A stretch of DNA of 64,000 nt from CAIKMD01 sp963729935 (GCA_963729935.1 CAVSPW010000005.1:124001-188000); one strand, 5' to 3'; shown: positions 8,785 through 17,996, numbered from the stretch's first letter. Made by a program: numbers and translations. The notes: a model not told the origin generated them from the letters alone.

Positions 8785-10935
8785 CTAGCGCTTCGGCCTC
8801 TGCGCCACAAGGCGCGGCGAGGCGCGGCGGGGCTGCAGCGCGCTGCCGCGGCCGGAGAGACTCGGATTGGTCATGAAGTAGTTGTGCGCGCTGAAGGCGG
8901 CGGGGTCCTCGCTGACGCGATGATAGACGCCGTCCGGATCGAGGTCCCAGCTCTGCGCCTCGTCCTGAAGCGAATGCACCATGATCTCTTCGAGCACCTG
9001 GCGGTGAACCGTCTCGTTCTCGATCGGCACCAGCGCCTCGACCCGCCAATCGAGGTTGCGCGGCATCCAATCCGCCGAGGAGATGAAGACCCTGGCTTCG
9101 GGCGACGGCAGGGCGTGGCCGTTGCCGAAGCAGACGATGCGGCCGTGCTCGAGGAATCGGCCGATGATGCTCTTGACGTGGATGTTCTCCGAGAGGCCGG
9201 GCAATCCGGGCCGCAGGCAACAGATGCCGCGCACGATGAGATCGATCTTCACGCCCGCCTGCGACGCGCGGTAGAGATGATCGATCAAGCCCGGATCGAC
9301 CAGCGAATTGAGCTTGACCCAGATCTGGCCGGGCTCGCCCGCCTGCGCATGCGCGATCTCGCCGTCGATGAGCTCGCCGAGCCGGTTGCGCAAGGTGAGC
9401 GGCGCGACCGCGATCTTCTCCAAGGTCGCGGGCGTCGCGTAGCCGGTCATGTAGTTGAAGAGCCGGGCCGCGTCGCGGCAGAGCGCCGGATCGCAGGTGA
9501 AGAAGCTCAGATCGGTATAAACCTTGGCGGTGTAGGGATGATAGTTGCCGGTCCCGAAATGGACGTAGGAGCGCAGCGCGCCGCTCTCGCGCCGCACGAC
9601 CAGCGACACCTTGGCGTGGGTCTTGAGCGAGATGAAGCCGTAGACGACCTGCACGCCCGCGCGTTCCAGATCACGCGCCCATTTGATGTTGGCTTCCTCG
9701 TCGAACCGCGCCTTGAGCTCGACCAGCGCCGTCACCGATTTGCCGGCTTCGGCGGCCTCGATCAGGGCGCGCACGATCGGGCTGTCGTCGCTGGTGCGGT
9801 AGAGCGTCTGCTTGATCGCCACCACCGAGGGATCGCGCGCGGCCTGGCGCACGAACTGCACGACCACGTCGAAGCTCTCATAGGGATGGTGGACGACGAT
9901 GTCCTTGGCGCCAATCGCGGCGAAGCAATCGCCGCCGAAATCGCGAATCCGTTCGGGGAAGCGCGGATTATAGGGCGTGTAGATGAGATCCGGCCGCTCG
10001 TCGACGATGAGCCGGCGCAGATCGGCGAGGCCCAACAGCCCATCGAGCGCGATCATGTCGCCCCGCGGCGCGTCGAGCTTTTCGGCCAGGAAGTGCCGCA
10101 GATCGTCGGGCATGCCGGCCTCGACGCAGAGCAGGATGACGTTGCCGCGCCGGCGGCGCTTCAGCGCGCTCTCATAGAGGCGGACCAGATCCTCGGCCTC
10201 TTCTTCGACTTCCACCTCGCTGTCGCGCAGGATGCGGAACATCCCCTTGCCGATCACCGAGAAGCCGGGGAAGAGATGATCGAAGAATTGGCCGATCATG
10301 TCCTCGAGCGCGATGAAGCGCAGCGCCTTCCCGGGCAGGCGGACGAAGCGCGAAATCGTCGCCGGCATGAGGAGCAGCGCTTCCATCCGGTTGCCGTCGC
10401 TGCCGCGCGCGAGCTGGAGCGCGAAGCCCAGCCCCCAATTGGCAATGAAGGGGAAAGGATGCGCGGGATCGATGGCGAGCGGCGTCAGCACCGGAAAGAC
10501 TTCCGACCAGAACCGCTCGGCGATGAAGGCGCGATCCTCGGGCGAGAGCTCGTCCGGCCCGACCATCGCGAGGCCGGCCTCGCGCAACAGGCCGCGCAGC
10601 GCTCTCAAGGTCACCTGCTGGTCGCGCATCAGCTTGCCGGCGCGCCGGGCGATCGCATCGAGCTGTTGCGCCGGGGTGAGCCCGTCCTGGCTCGGCGTAC
10701 CGATGCCGGCCAGAACCTGGCCTTTCAGTCCGGCGACGCGAACCATGTAGAACTCGTCGAGATTGTTGGCCGAGATCGACAGGAAACGCAGCCGCTCGAG
10801 CAGGGGCTGGCGCGGATTATCCGCCTCGGCCAAGACGCGCTCGTTGAAGGCGAGCCAGGACAGCTCGCGGTTGATGAACCGCTCGGGCGCGTGATTGTCG
10901 ATCGTCGCGTCGCGCGCCGGCTTCGCCTGCGCCAT
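8785..10935 (-). CDS. ppk1: Polyphosphate kinase 1
   Basis: Reversible transfer of the ATP gamma-phosphate to polyphosphate. 716 residues, near the usual 690-720. N-terminal domain: RFINRELSWLAFNERVLAEA and LDEFYMVRVAGLKGQ. Catalytic domains: VHHPYESFDVVVQFVRQA, VAIKQTLYRTS, and KTHAK at about residues 437-441 carrying the phosphorylated histidine. The C-terminal PLD-like domain contains VRGICCLRPG and SSADWMPRNLDWRVE. First gene of the ppk1-ppx unit, divergent from sixA across an 85-100 bp region with a perfect inverted repeat. Confidence 0.97.
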   Translation of the reverse strand: MAQAKPARDATIDNHAPERFINRELSWLAFNERVLAEADNPRQPLLERLRFLSISANNLDEFYMVRVAGLKGQVLAGIGTPSQDGLTPAQQLDAIARRAGKLMRDQQVTLRALRGLLREAGLAMVGPDELSPEDRAFIAERFWSEVFPVLTPLAIDPAHPFPFIANWGLGFALQLARGSDGNRMEALLLMPATISRFVRLPGKALRFIALEDMIGQFFDHLFPGFSVIGKGMFRILRDSEVEVEEEAEDLVRLYESALKRRRRGNVILLCVEAGMPDDLRHFLAEKLDAPRGDMIALDGLLGLADLRRLIVDERPDLIYTPYNPRFPERIRDFGGDCFAAIGAKDIVVHHPYESFDVVVQFVRQAARDPSVVAIKQTLYRTSDDSPIVRALIEAAEAGKSVTALVELKARFDEEANIKWARDLERAGVQVVYGFISLKTHAKVSLVVRRESGALRSYVHFGTGNYHPYTAKVYTDLSFFTCDPALCRDAARLFNYMTGYATPATLEKIAVAPLTLRNRLGELIDGEIAHAQAGEPGQIWVKLNSLVDPGLIDHLYRASQAGVKIDLIVRGICCLRPGLPGLSENIHVKSIIGRFLEHGRIVCFGNGHALPSPEARVFISSADWMPRNLDWRVEALVPIENETVHRQVLEEIMVHSLQDEAQSWDLDPDGVYHRVSEDPAAFSAHNYFMTNPSLSGRGSALQPRRASPRLVAQRPKR

Positions 10936-10957
10936 GAAACCAACTCCATTCCAAGCC

Positions 10958-10983
10958 CTTGGCGTTAAGTCTATAACGCCAAG
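10958..10983. promoter_or_regulatory. Perfect inverted repeat between ppk1 and sixA
   Basis: Two perfect 10-base arms, CTTGGCGTTA and TAACGCCAAG, separated by six bases (AGTCTA). It lies 22 bp upstream of the ppk1 start and 38-55 bp upstream of sixA, in the shared divergent promoter region. Its dyad looks like an operator for a dimeric regulator. It does not match the PhoB box I know (CTGTCAT direct repeats). A hairpin role in either leader is the alternative. Confidence 0.5.
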
Positions 10984-11038
10984 ATGAACATGTCATTGCG
11001 CGCGGCGCGACCATCGGGGCATGGGAGGTAAGGCGGCG

Positions 11039-11557
11039 GTGAAGACCCTCTACCTGTTGCGGCACGCCAAGGCCGCGGCGGATTCGCCCGCGGGCGATGC
11101 CGGGCGTACGCTCGCCAAGCGCGGACGCAAAGCGGCGGCGGCGATGGCCGCGTTGCTCGGCGGCCTCGACCCGGTGCCGGAGCTTGTCCTGTGCTCGCCC
11201 GCCGTGCGGACGCGTGAAACCCTCGACCTCGTCTTGCCCGCGCTGCGCCCCTCGCCCCGCGTGGCCTATGAGGAAGAGCTTTACCTGGCCGAGCCGGAGG
11301 CGTTGCTGCGCCGGCTCCGCCACCTGCCGAACGAAGCGGGCAGCGTGCTCCTCGTCGGCCACAATCCCGGCCTCCAGGAATTGGGGGCGCGTCTGGCGGC
11401 CGATCCCGGCCGGCTCGCGCAAGAGTTTCCGACCGGGGCGCTCGCGGTCTTGCGGGTTACGAAGGAATGGGCGGATCTGCGATGGCACGGGGCGAAGCTG
11501 GCGCTTTACCGCACGCCCAAGGAGCTCAGCCCGGATCGCGATTCCGAAGCCGAGTGA
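11039..11557 (+). CDS. sixA: SixA-type phosphohistidine phosphatase
   Basis: Histidine phosphatase superfamily enzyme that dephosphorylates phosphohistidine, typically on HPt domains or PTS proteins. From GTG 11039 it reads MKTLYLLRHAKAAADSP with the catalytic RHG-like motif LRHAK at the extreme N-terminus, then DAGRTLAKRGRKAA, SPAVRTRETL and VLLVGHNPGLQEL (second catalytic His). GGAGG lies 10 bases upstream of this GTG; ATG 11021 is the alternative start, six codons earlier. 172 residues. It runs opposite to ppk1, and its 3' end overlaps the hda 3' end by 32 bp. Confidence 0.92.
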   Translation: MKTLYLLRHAKAAADSPAGDAGRTLAKRGRKAAAAMAALLGGLDPVPELVLCSPAVRTRETLDLVLPALRPSPRVAYEEELYLAEPEALLRRLRHLPNEAGSVLLVGHNPGLQELGARLAADPGRLAQEFPTGALAVLRVTKEWADLRWHGAKLALYRTPKELSPDRDSEAE

Positions 11558-12200
11558 CGATCCGACGCGCGAGCGGCACGGTGATCGGGCGCCGGTCGGC
11601 GAGGGAGGCGGCATCGAGCGCCTCGACCGCCGCCTCGGCGACTGCAAAGGATCGCTCGAGCTGAACCAGCAGATAAGGGATCACGCCCTCGCTCAAGGTG
11701 AGCTGGCGATCGGCGAAGAGCTTGACCAGCACCGCGCCCAGCAGTGCGTCGTCGGGCGGCTCCACCGCGACCGAAGGCGCGGCCAGGAGACGCGAGCGCA
11801 GATCGGCCAGCGCGATGCCCCAGCGCGCGGGCGGCTCGCGCGCGACGACGAGCAGATGCCCGCAACGCTCGGCGAGAAGATTGTGGAGATGAAGCAGCGC
11901 CTCCTCCTCCGCCCGATCGGCCTCGTCGACAAGAGCCGCGCGGGCGGCGCCGAGAAGCTGCGCCACCAGCGGGGGCGTCAATTCGCGCCGGTCGACGCGA
12001 ACGGCGCCGGCACGCGCCCGCCATACCTCCGCCAGATGCGTCTTGCCGCTGCCTTCCGGCCCCCAAAGCGCCAGCGCCGGACCGGGCCAGGACGGCCAAC
12101 GATCGAGCCACGCGACCGCCGCCTCATTGCAAGGCGCCACCAGGAAATCGGCGCGCCCTTGCGCCGGCCGGAATCCGAGATCGAGCGGCAGCTGCGTCAC
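11526..12200 (-). CDS. hda: DnaA-like regulatory ATPase (Hda/HdaA)
   Basis: DnaA-related AAA+ protein that, with the DNA sliding clamp, promotes hydrolysis of DnaA-bound ATP to limit re-initiation (known for Hda/HdaA). 224 residues. The N-terminal QLPLDLGF matches the clamp-binding motif. Walker A is GPEGSGKTHL (about residues 47-56), and a Walker-B-like ALVDEADRA follows. The DnaA DNA-binding domain IV is absent, as expected. It is last in the DUF2066 - pgsA - permease - hda operon, 7 bp after the permease gene. Confidence 0.92.
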   Translation of the reverse strand: MTQLPLDLGFRPAQGRADFLVAPCNEAAVAWLDRWPSWPGPALALWGPEGSGKTHLAEVWRARAGAVRVDRRELTPPLVAQLLGAARAALVDEADRAEEEALLHLHNLLAERCGHLLVVAREPPARWGIALADLRSRLLAAPSVAVEPPDDALLGAVLVKLFADRQLTLSEGVIPYLLVQLERSFAVAEAAVEALDAASLADRRPITVPLARRIVTRLRNRDPG

Positions 12201-12207
12201 GGCGCGC

Positions 12208-13287
12208 TCACTTCCGGCCTGCCGGGCCCGATCGATTGGGATCGTAGATCGGGCTGACGAGGTAGCGGCTCAGGGCGAAACGGACCAGCACGCCGGTGAC
12301 CGCCGCGGCCGGCAAGGCCAGCAAGACGCCGAGGAAGCCGAACAAGGCGCCGAAAGCGAGCAAGGCGAAGATCACCCAGACCGGATGGAGATGGACCCGC
12401 GAACCGACGAGCTTGGGTTGAAGGATGTTGCCGGCGACGAGATGGCCGGCGAGGAAAATGATCGCCACGACGACGACCTTCGTCCAGGAACCGAATTGCA
12501 TCGCGGCCAAACCGCCCGCCAGGATCAGCCCGGTCGCCTCGCCGATATAAGGGATGAAGGAAAGGATGCCGACAACCAGACCGAGGATGAAGGCGAAATC
12601 GAGACCGAGGAGGCTGAGCGCCACGGCGTAATAGATGCCGTCGATCAGACTCACCAGAGACTGGCCATGGATGTAGCCGGCGATGGTCTCGTTGACGAGG
12701 CGCACTTGCTCGCGGATGGTGGGCGCATAGGCGCGCGGCAACCACAGATCGAGCCGTTCAACGATCTTGTCCCAATCGCGCAGCAGGAAGAAGGCGACGA
12801 GCGGCGTGATCAGCAGCAAGGTCAGGATGTTGGCGAGCGCGATGCCGCTGGTCAGCAATTGCTGCGCCAGCCCGGCGATCCAGGTCAGCGCGGATCCGGT
12901 CCAGCTGCCGACCATGTCGTGCACCTTGGCAAGATCCTCGGGCGGCAGCTTCTGCTGCGCCAGATCGAGCAAGGCCTGGATCTGCGCGCGGACGAACGCC
13001 ACCGCGGCCGGCGCGTTGCGCGCAAGCTGCGCGGCCTGCAGCTCGATCACCGGCACGATCAGGACGATCACGGCGACCAGAGCGAAGAGGAACACGAGCA
13101 GCGCGACGAGCGCCGCCAAGGCGCGCGGCACGTTCCAGCGCGTCATCATGTTGACCAGCGGCACCAGCATATAGGCGATGGCGAGGCCGGCGACGAAGGG
13201 CAAGAGCATGCCACTCAGCAAATGCAGCATGAGGAAAAACAGAGCGAGAGCGCTCAACCAGAATAGGAGCTGGCGCGAATTGCTCAT
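12208..13287 (-). CDS. AI-2E family transporter (PerM-like)
   Basis: 359-residue integral membrane protein of the AI-2E/PerM family. It starts MSNSRQLLFWLSALALFFLM with paired N-terminal helices. A central soluble amphipathic region follows (about 60-150), then the family signature block HGQSLVSLIDGIYYAVALSLLGLD, ILSFIPYIGEATGLI and QPKLVGSRVHLHPVWVIFALL. Substrate unknown; members have been linked to autoinducer export or Na+/H+ antiport. The start overlaps the pgsA stop by 4 bases (ATGA). Confidence 0.92.
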   Translation of the reverse strand: MSNSRQLLFWLSALALFFLMLHLLSGMLLPFVAGLAIAYMLVPLVNMMTRWNVPRALAALVALLVFLFALVAVIVLIVPVIELQAAQLARNAPAAVAFVRAQIQALLDLAQQKLPPEDLAKVHDMVGSWTGSALTWIAGLAQQLLTSGIALANILTLLLITPLVAFFLLRDWDKIVERLDLWLPRAYAPTIREQVRLVNETIAGYIHGQSLVSLIDGIYYAVALSLLGLDFAFILGLVVGILSFIPYIGEATGLILAGGLAAMQFGSWTKVVVVAIIFLAGHLVAGNILQPKLVGSRVHLHPVWVIFALLAFGALFGFLGVLLALPAAAVTGVLVRFALSRYLVSPIYDPNRSGPAGRK

Positions 13288-13829
13288 AATTCGGCTTCGG
13301 CGCCGGCGAGGACACGCCCCCACCGCACCAGATAGCCGCCGCCCGACAACACCGTCGTGGCGGCGACGAGATAGGTGAGCACCACGACCGCGCCGTCGCC
13401 GTAGAAGCCGAAGGCGAATTGCGCGAGCGCGACGGCGATAAGGATGAGCTGCAGCGCCGTATTGACCTTGCTGATGAGGAGCGGGCGCCAATTGATCGGC
13501 TGTGTCAGCGCGACCGCGAGCAGAAAGCCGCCGATGATGAGAAAATCGCGGAACACGACCATGATCACGAGCCAATTCGGCAGATGGCCGGCAATGCCGA
13601 GGGTGACAAAGAGAGACACAATCAAGGTCTTGTCGGCGATCGGATCGAGCAGGGCACCGAGCTCGGAGCGCTGATCGAATCGCTTGGCGATGTAACCGTC
13701 GACCGCATCCGAGAGGCTGGCGGCGATGAACACCCAGAAGGTGGCGGCGAAATCCCCCGAGAGGATGAGCCACACGACGACGGGCACGGCCAGCAGCCGC
13801 GCCAAGGTGACCAGATTGGCGAGGTTCAT
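13284..13829 (-). CDS. pgsA: CDP-alcohol phosphatidyltransferase (PgsA-like)
   Basis: Probable phosphatidylglycerophosphate synthase, making PGP from CDP-diacylglycerol and glycerol 3-phosphate in the inner membrane. 181 residues with about five membrane helices. The CDP-alcohol motif appears as DGYIAKRF...G..LDPIADK, with Lys in place of the usual Arg after DGxxA, a conservative change. The ATG at 13829 overlaps the DUF2066 stop (ATGA), and the stop overlaps the permease start, so three genes are translationally chained. Confidence 0.9.
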   Translation of the reverse strand: MNLANLVTLARLLAVPVVVWLILSGDFAATFWVFIAASLSDAVDGYIAKRFDQRSELGALLDPIADKTLIVSLFVTLGIAGHLPNWLVIMVVFRDFLIIGGFLLAVALTQPINWRPLLISKVNTALQLILIAVALAQFAFGFYGDGAVVVLTYLVAATTVLSGGGYLVRWGRVLAGAEAEL

Positions 13830-15007
13830 CGCGCCGGAGTCGCGGCGGGCACGCCGCCGCCCGGCGCCGGGGACGGCGCGGCCGGAACCAGCGCGGCAGA
13901 CGGCGGCGGCGCGCCGCGCTGCTGCAAGACCCAGTTGGGATCGGCGCCGCTCAAATCGAGATTGCGCTGCGCCAAAGCCGTTTTGAGTTGCGCCGCATCG
14001 CCGACATAGTGAAGCGACACGACCGCGCGCTGCCGGTCGAGCGCAAGGAGTTCGGTCTTCTGGATCGACGGAATCCCGTTGAGGCGGTCGCGAATGGCGA
14101 TCCAACTCTTCAGATCCCCCGTCGGCACCGAGACGACGAGCGCGCCGGTCTGGTGAAAGTCGATGACGTTGGCCTGCTTCCACGCCTCTTCGACCTGCGC
14201 GGCGGTGCCGGCGACGGCGCGCGCGAGAAAATCCTGGTCGCTCTCGCCCGCATTCGCCGTGAAGGACGCCACCCAAGTCTGTTCGCCGCCAGGCTCGGCC
14301 GGAACGAAGCGGGTGCTGGTGACGTTGACGGTCTTGCCGGCGTCGGTCTGTTTCATCGTCGCGCGCGTCACGAGCACGTCGCCATGGCCGTAATTCGCCG
14401 CGATCGCTTGAAGCTTCGCATCGGCGCCGCTCTCCGCCGCGGCGGCGTTGATCGCGGTCACGTCCTCGATATCGCCGAGCGGCACCGTCAGCGGCACCAG
14501 TTGTTGCGGCAGCTTCGCCGTGTTCCAGGCGTCGCGCCACGGATTGGGGTCGTCCCACAGCACCGGGCCGCTGGCGGTTTCAAGCACCGCCAGAACGAGC
14601 AAGGGTTTCGACGGCGTCGCCGCGAAAGGGACGCCCGCGGCCCGCAGCCGCTGCTCGACGATGTCGGCATTGAAATGAAAGGTGTAATCGGCGAGATAGC
14701 GCACCGCGGAGCGCCGCTCATTGGCGACTTCGAAACCCTGGATCAGGTCGTTGAGGTCGGCGTCGCTGGCCGCCGGCAGCTTGGCATGATCGGACGCCAA
14801 GGTGATGCGATCGAGCAACGCCGCATAGGCGCGCCGCTCGCCATCGAGGCGCGCCGCGTCGCGAGCAGCGCTGGCGCTCGCGGCGGTCGCATCGACCGGA
14901 ACCGAAACGGCGAAGACATCGACGCCTTCTGCCGCAACCGCCGAAAAGCAGAGCAAAACCACCGACGCCGCGGCGGCCATGCCCGCGAAAAGCCCGCGTT
15001 TGATCAC
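13826..15007 (-). CDS. DUF2066 exported protein
   Basis: 393 residues with an N-terminal signal peptide (MIKRGLFAGMAAAASVVLLCFSAVAA, cleaved near residue 26), then a DUF2066 domain: VPVDATAASASAARDAARLDGERRAYAALLDRI, LADYTFHFN and LLVLAVL. The C-terminal ~30 residues are a Pro/Ala-rich tail. Function unknown; the family recurs beside pgsA and Hda in alphaproteobacteria. It heads the four-gene operon, and the SDR at 15113 is divergent. Confidence 0.85.
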   Translation of the reverse strand: MIKRGLFAGMAAAASVVLLCFSAVAAEGVDVFAVSVPVDATAASASAARDAARLDGERRAYAALLDRITLASDHAKLPAASDADLNDLIQGFEVANERRSAVRYLADYTFHFNADIVEQRLRAAGVPFAATPSKPLLVLAVLETASGPVLWDDPNPWRDAWNTAKLPQQLVPLTVPLGDIEDVTAINAAAAESGADAKLQAIAANYGHGDVLVTRATMKQTDAGKTVNVTSTRFVPAEPGGEQTWVASFTANAGESDQDFLARAVAGTAAQVEEAWKQANVIDFHQTGALVVSVPTGDLKSWIAIRDRLNGIPSIQKTELLALDRQRAVVSLHYVGDAAQLKTALAQRNLDLSGADPNWVLQQRGAPPPSAALVPAAPSPAPGGGVPAATPAR

Positions 15008-15112
15008 GCCTGCCCTCCCGTAGCGCGGTCTTAGCGCAGATCACGCGGCAACGCCATAGATCGAGCGCTTGAGCTTGCGCTAAGCTCGCGCCGATCGTCG
15101 GGGAGGCGGATC

Positions 15113-15895
15113 ATGGATTTGGGGCTGAACGGGAAAGTCGCACTCATTACGGGATCGAGCCGCGGCATCGGCCGGGCGATCGCCGAGGCGCTGGCCCGCG
15201 AAGGCTGCAGCATCATGCTGACCGGACGCGACCCGGACGCCCTCGAGGACAGCCGGCGCGCGGTCGCGGCCTTGGGCGGCGGCGCCAAGAGCTGCGTCGG
15301 CGAGCTCCGCGATCCGAACGCGCCGGCCGCGCTCGTCGCGGCGGTCAAGCGCGATTTCGGCCGGCTCGACATTCTCGTCAGCAATGCCGGGGCCACGAAG
15401 CGCGGCGATTTCCTCCAGCTCACGGATGCCGATTGGCAGGACGGGTTCGGCCTCAAATTCTTCGCCCATGTGCGGCTCGCGCGCGAGGCCTGGCCCTTGC
15501 TCAAGACGGGCGGCGGCGCGATCCTCGCGATCGGCGGCAATGGCGCGGCCAAGCCCACGGCCGATTTCACGATCGGCAGCTCGGTCAATGCCGGCACGGC
15601 GGCCTTCCACAAGGCGCTCGCCGATATCGGCAAGCGCGACGGCATCCAGGTCAATACGATCCACCCCGGCCATGTCGACACCGACCGGTTGCGGCGCCAG
15701 ATGCGCGCGCGGATGGAGAAGACCGGGCTCGACCTGCCGGCGCAACTCGAAGCCTATCGCCGCGAGCTCAACGTGCCGCGGCTCGGGCTGCCGGAGGATG
15801 TGGCGTCGCTCGCCGCCTTCATCCTGTCGCCGCGCGGCCGTTGGCTGCATGGCGCAACCATCATCATGGACGGCGGCGAGATCGAAATGCTTTAG
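15113..15895 (+). CDS. SDR-family protein lacking the Ser-Tyr-Lys triad
   Basis: 260 residues, Rossmann fold. The cofactor motif TGSSRGIGRAIAEAL (residues 14-28) and the structural NAG (SNAGATKRG) are intact. At the active site, where SDRs have Ser then YxxxK, it reads AIGGNGAAKPTADF and SSVNAGTAAFHKAL: Tyr and Lys of YxxxK are replaced by Val and Thr, and the Ser is absent. I recall a subgroup with NAA/NAG at this place (..VNAxxxxFxKxLA), so this is probably a subfamily trait, not a mutation. It precedes the UbiD-like gene by 43 bp in the same direction. Confidence 0.88.
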   Translation: MDLGLNGKVALITGSSRGIGRAIAEALAREGCSIMLTGRDPDALEDSRRAVAALGGGAKSCVGELRDPNAPAALVAAVKRDFGRLDILVSNAGATKRGDFLQLTDADWQDGFGLKFFAHVRLAREAWPLLKTGGGAILAIGGNGAAKPTADFTIGSSVNAGTAAFHKALADIGKRDGIQVNTIHPGHVDTDRLRRQMRARMEKTGLDLPAQLEAYRRELNVPRLGLPEDVASLAAFILSPRGRWLHGATIIMDGGEIEML

Positions 15896-15938
15896 TGGCG
15901 CGGCAAAACGCCCGCCCCGGCAAAAGAGAGGACGGCCC

Positions 15939-17468
15939 GTGAATCGTATCGACACCGAGAGCTTCCGCCTCAGGCGCTTCGTCGAGAGGCTGGTCGAGGC
16001 CGGCGAATGCGAGGTCCGCACCGCGCCGGTCGATCTGATCGATCTCGGCGCGGCGCTCGACTGCAACACCAAGGCGGTCTGGTTTCGCGCCGCCGGGCCC
16101 GAGCGCGCCGAATTGGTCGGCAATGTCATGGGCGCGCGCCGGCGGCTCGCGCTGGCCCTCGGCACCGACGAGAAGGGCTTTCCCGCGAGGTTGCGCTCGG
16201 GCATCGAGCATCCGATCGCGCCCGTCGAAGTGCCTGCCTCCGAGGCGCCGGTACAGGAAGAGGTCCTGACCGGCGATGAGGCCGATCTCGCGGCGCTTCC
16301 GGCCCATCTCCAGCACGCTTTCGACGGCGCGCCCTATATCTCGGCCGGGATCGACTTCGCCCGCGACCCGGAAACCGGCATCACGAATATCGGCTGCCGG
16401 CGCATGATGCTACGCGGCACCAAGAGCGCCGGCATCGATCTCAACGCGCCCTCCGATCTGCGCGCGATCTATCAGCGCGCCGTGGCCAAGGGCGAAAAGC
16501 TTCCCGTCGCCTATGTCGTCGGTAGCCATCCGGCGGATTTTCTCGCCGCGCTCGCGGTGACGCCGCCGATCGACGAGATCCACGTCATCGGCGGCGTGCG
16601 CGGCGCGCCGGTGCCGATCGTCAAATGCCGCACGATCGATGTGTACGTCCCGGCCGATGCAGAGATGGTGATCGAGGGCTATCTCGATCCGCGCGGCCTC
16701 GTCGAGCCCGAAGGGCCTTACGGCGAATATATCGGCTATTACGGTATGCTGAAGCGCAACCCGGTGTTTCATCTGACAGCGATCACGCGGCGGCGCGACG
16801 CGCTTTTTCAAACGGTGACTATCGGCGGCAAGCTCATCGGCCGCACCGACACCGCGCAGCTCGGCGCGGCCAAGACCGAGGCCGCGGTCTGGGCCGCGCT
16901 CCAACAGGCGATCCGCGAACCGGTCGCGGTCTGCTGCACCGGCTCGTCGGGCGGCATGTACAATGTGCGCGTCGCCTTGAAGCAGCGCTATCCGGGCGAG
17001 CCGCGCAACGCGATCGCCGCCGTGTTCTGTTCCACCGCCGATGTGAAGCACGTCATCGTCGTCGACGAGGATGTCGATGTCTTCTCCGACGAGCAGATCG
17101 ATTGGGCGCTGGCGACGCGTTTCCAAGCGGACCGCGATTTCGTGGTCGCGTCGGGTTTCCGGGCCGTGCCGCTCGACCCGTCGCTCGCGGGCAGCCGCAC
17201 CGGCGCCAAGGCCGGGTTCGATTGCACCAAGCCTTTCGGCGCCGGCGCCTCCTTCGATTACGTGGTGCCCGAGCCGCCCTCGCTGCCCGACCGCCCGAAC
17301 CGCTCGATCGAGGCGGCGCTTGCCGAGGGCCCTCAGACCTATCTCGACCTCATGGCGGCGCTGGGCACGCGCGACGGGCGCGAGATCCTGCCGATTCTCG
17401 ACAGGCTTTACGGCGAGGGGCGCCTCGGCCGCCTCGATGACGGGCGTTACACGCTCATCGCGCGCTGA
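15939..17468 (+). CDS. UbiD-family (de)carboxylase 1
   Basis: Prenyl-FMN-dependent decarboxylase family (UbiD/Fdc/AroY). 509 residues from GTG 15939, preceded by AAAGAGAGG. Seen: the family block FDGAPYISAGIDFARDPETGITNIG, RRMMLRG, YVVGSHPADFLAA, and the catalytic acid region EGPYGEYIGYYG containing the E..EGP.GE pattern; then VAVCCTGSSGGMYNVRVALKQ and VIVVDEDVDVF. No UbiX (prenyl-FMN synthase) gene is in the window. Substrate unknown, probably aromatic or alpha,beta-unsaturated carboxylate. It is flanked by an SDR and a GlcG-like gene; a paralogue lies at 24423-25979. Confidence 0.93.
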   Translation: MNRIDTESFRLRRFVERLVEAGECEVRTAPVDLIDLGAALDCNTKAVWFRAAGPERAELVGNVMGARRRLALALGTDEKGFPARLRSGIEHPIAPVEVPASEAPVQEEVLTGDEADLAALPAHLQHAFDGAPYISAGIDFARDPETGITNIGCRRMMLRGTKSAGIDLNAPSDLRAIYQRAVAKGEKLPVAYVVGSHPADFLAALAVTPPIDEIHVIGGVRGAPVPIVKCRTIDVYVPADAEMVIEGYLDPRGLVEPEGPYGEYIGYYGMLKRNPVFHLTAITRRRDALFQTVTIGGKLIGRTDTAQLGAAKTEAAVWAALQQAIREPVAVCCTGSSGGMYNVRVALKQRYPGEPRNAIAAVFCSTADVKHVIVVDEDVDVFSDEQIDWALATRFQADRDFVVASGFRAVPLDPSLAGSRTGAKAGFDCTKPFGAGASFDYVVPEPPSLPDRPNRSIEAALAEGPQTYLDLMAALGTRDGREILPILDRLYGEGRLGRLDDGRYTLIAR

Positions 17469-17582
17469 ACCGCCCGCCTTCGCGCCGGAACGCGCCGGTA
17501 GCGCGCGGTCACGCCGGTTGACTATGATGCCAAGCGCCGGAACCGGATCGACCGACCGACAAACCAAAAAGGGGAGCTAAGG

Positions 17583-17981
17583 ATGCGCAACAAACCGACA
17601 ATTACCGCCGATGACGCCCACAAGATGATGGCCGCCTGCAAGGCCGAGGCCGCCAAGAACAATTGGAAAGTCGCGATCGCCATCACCGACGATGCGGGCG
17701 CGCTGTGGCTCCTGGAGCGCGTCGAAGGCGCGGGCAGAGTCACCGCGACCGTGGCGCTCGGCAAGGCGCGCACCGCGGCGATGATGGGCCGGCCCAGCAA
17801 GGTCGCCGAGGAGCGCGCCAAGGAGCGGCCGGGCTTCCTCAACTTCCCCGACATTCTCCCGATCCAGGGCGGGCTGCCGATCATCGCCCAGGGCGAATGC
17901 GTCGGCGCCATCGGCGTCTCGGGCGTGCAGTCGCATGAAGACGAGCAAGTGGCGAAGGCCGGGATCGACGCACTGGGGTGA
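17583..17981 (+). CDS. GlcG/HbpS-like protein (DUF336)
   Basis: 132 residues, DUF336 fold: ITADDAHKMMAACKAEAAKNNWKVAIAITDDAGAL, LGKARTAAMMGRPSK, then a conserved GGLPI...GECVGAIGVSG core. Family members accompany glycolate, diol and aromatic catabolic genes or bind haem (HbpS); the role here is unassigned. Start ATG 17583 follows AAAAAGGGGAGCTAAGG, a strong ribosome site. It is the third gene after the SDR and UbiD genes and probably in the same operon (114 bp gap). Confidence 0.88.
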   Translation: MRNKPTITADDAHKMMAACKAEAAKNNWKVAIAITDDAGALWLLERVEGAGRVTATVALGKARTAAMMGRPSKVAEERAKERPGFLNFPDILPIQGGLPIIAQGECVGAIGVSGVQSHEDEQVAKAGIDALG

Positions 17982-17996
17982 AGCTCGTCCAACCCC

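Noticed and set aside
8884..10968. 694-residue plus-strand open frame
   Set aside because: Antisense to ppk1; composition only.
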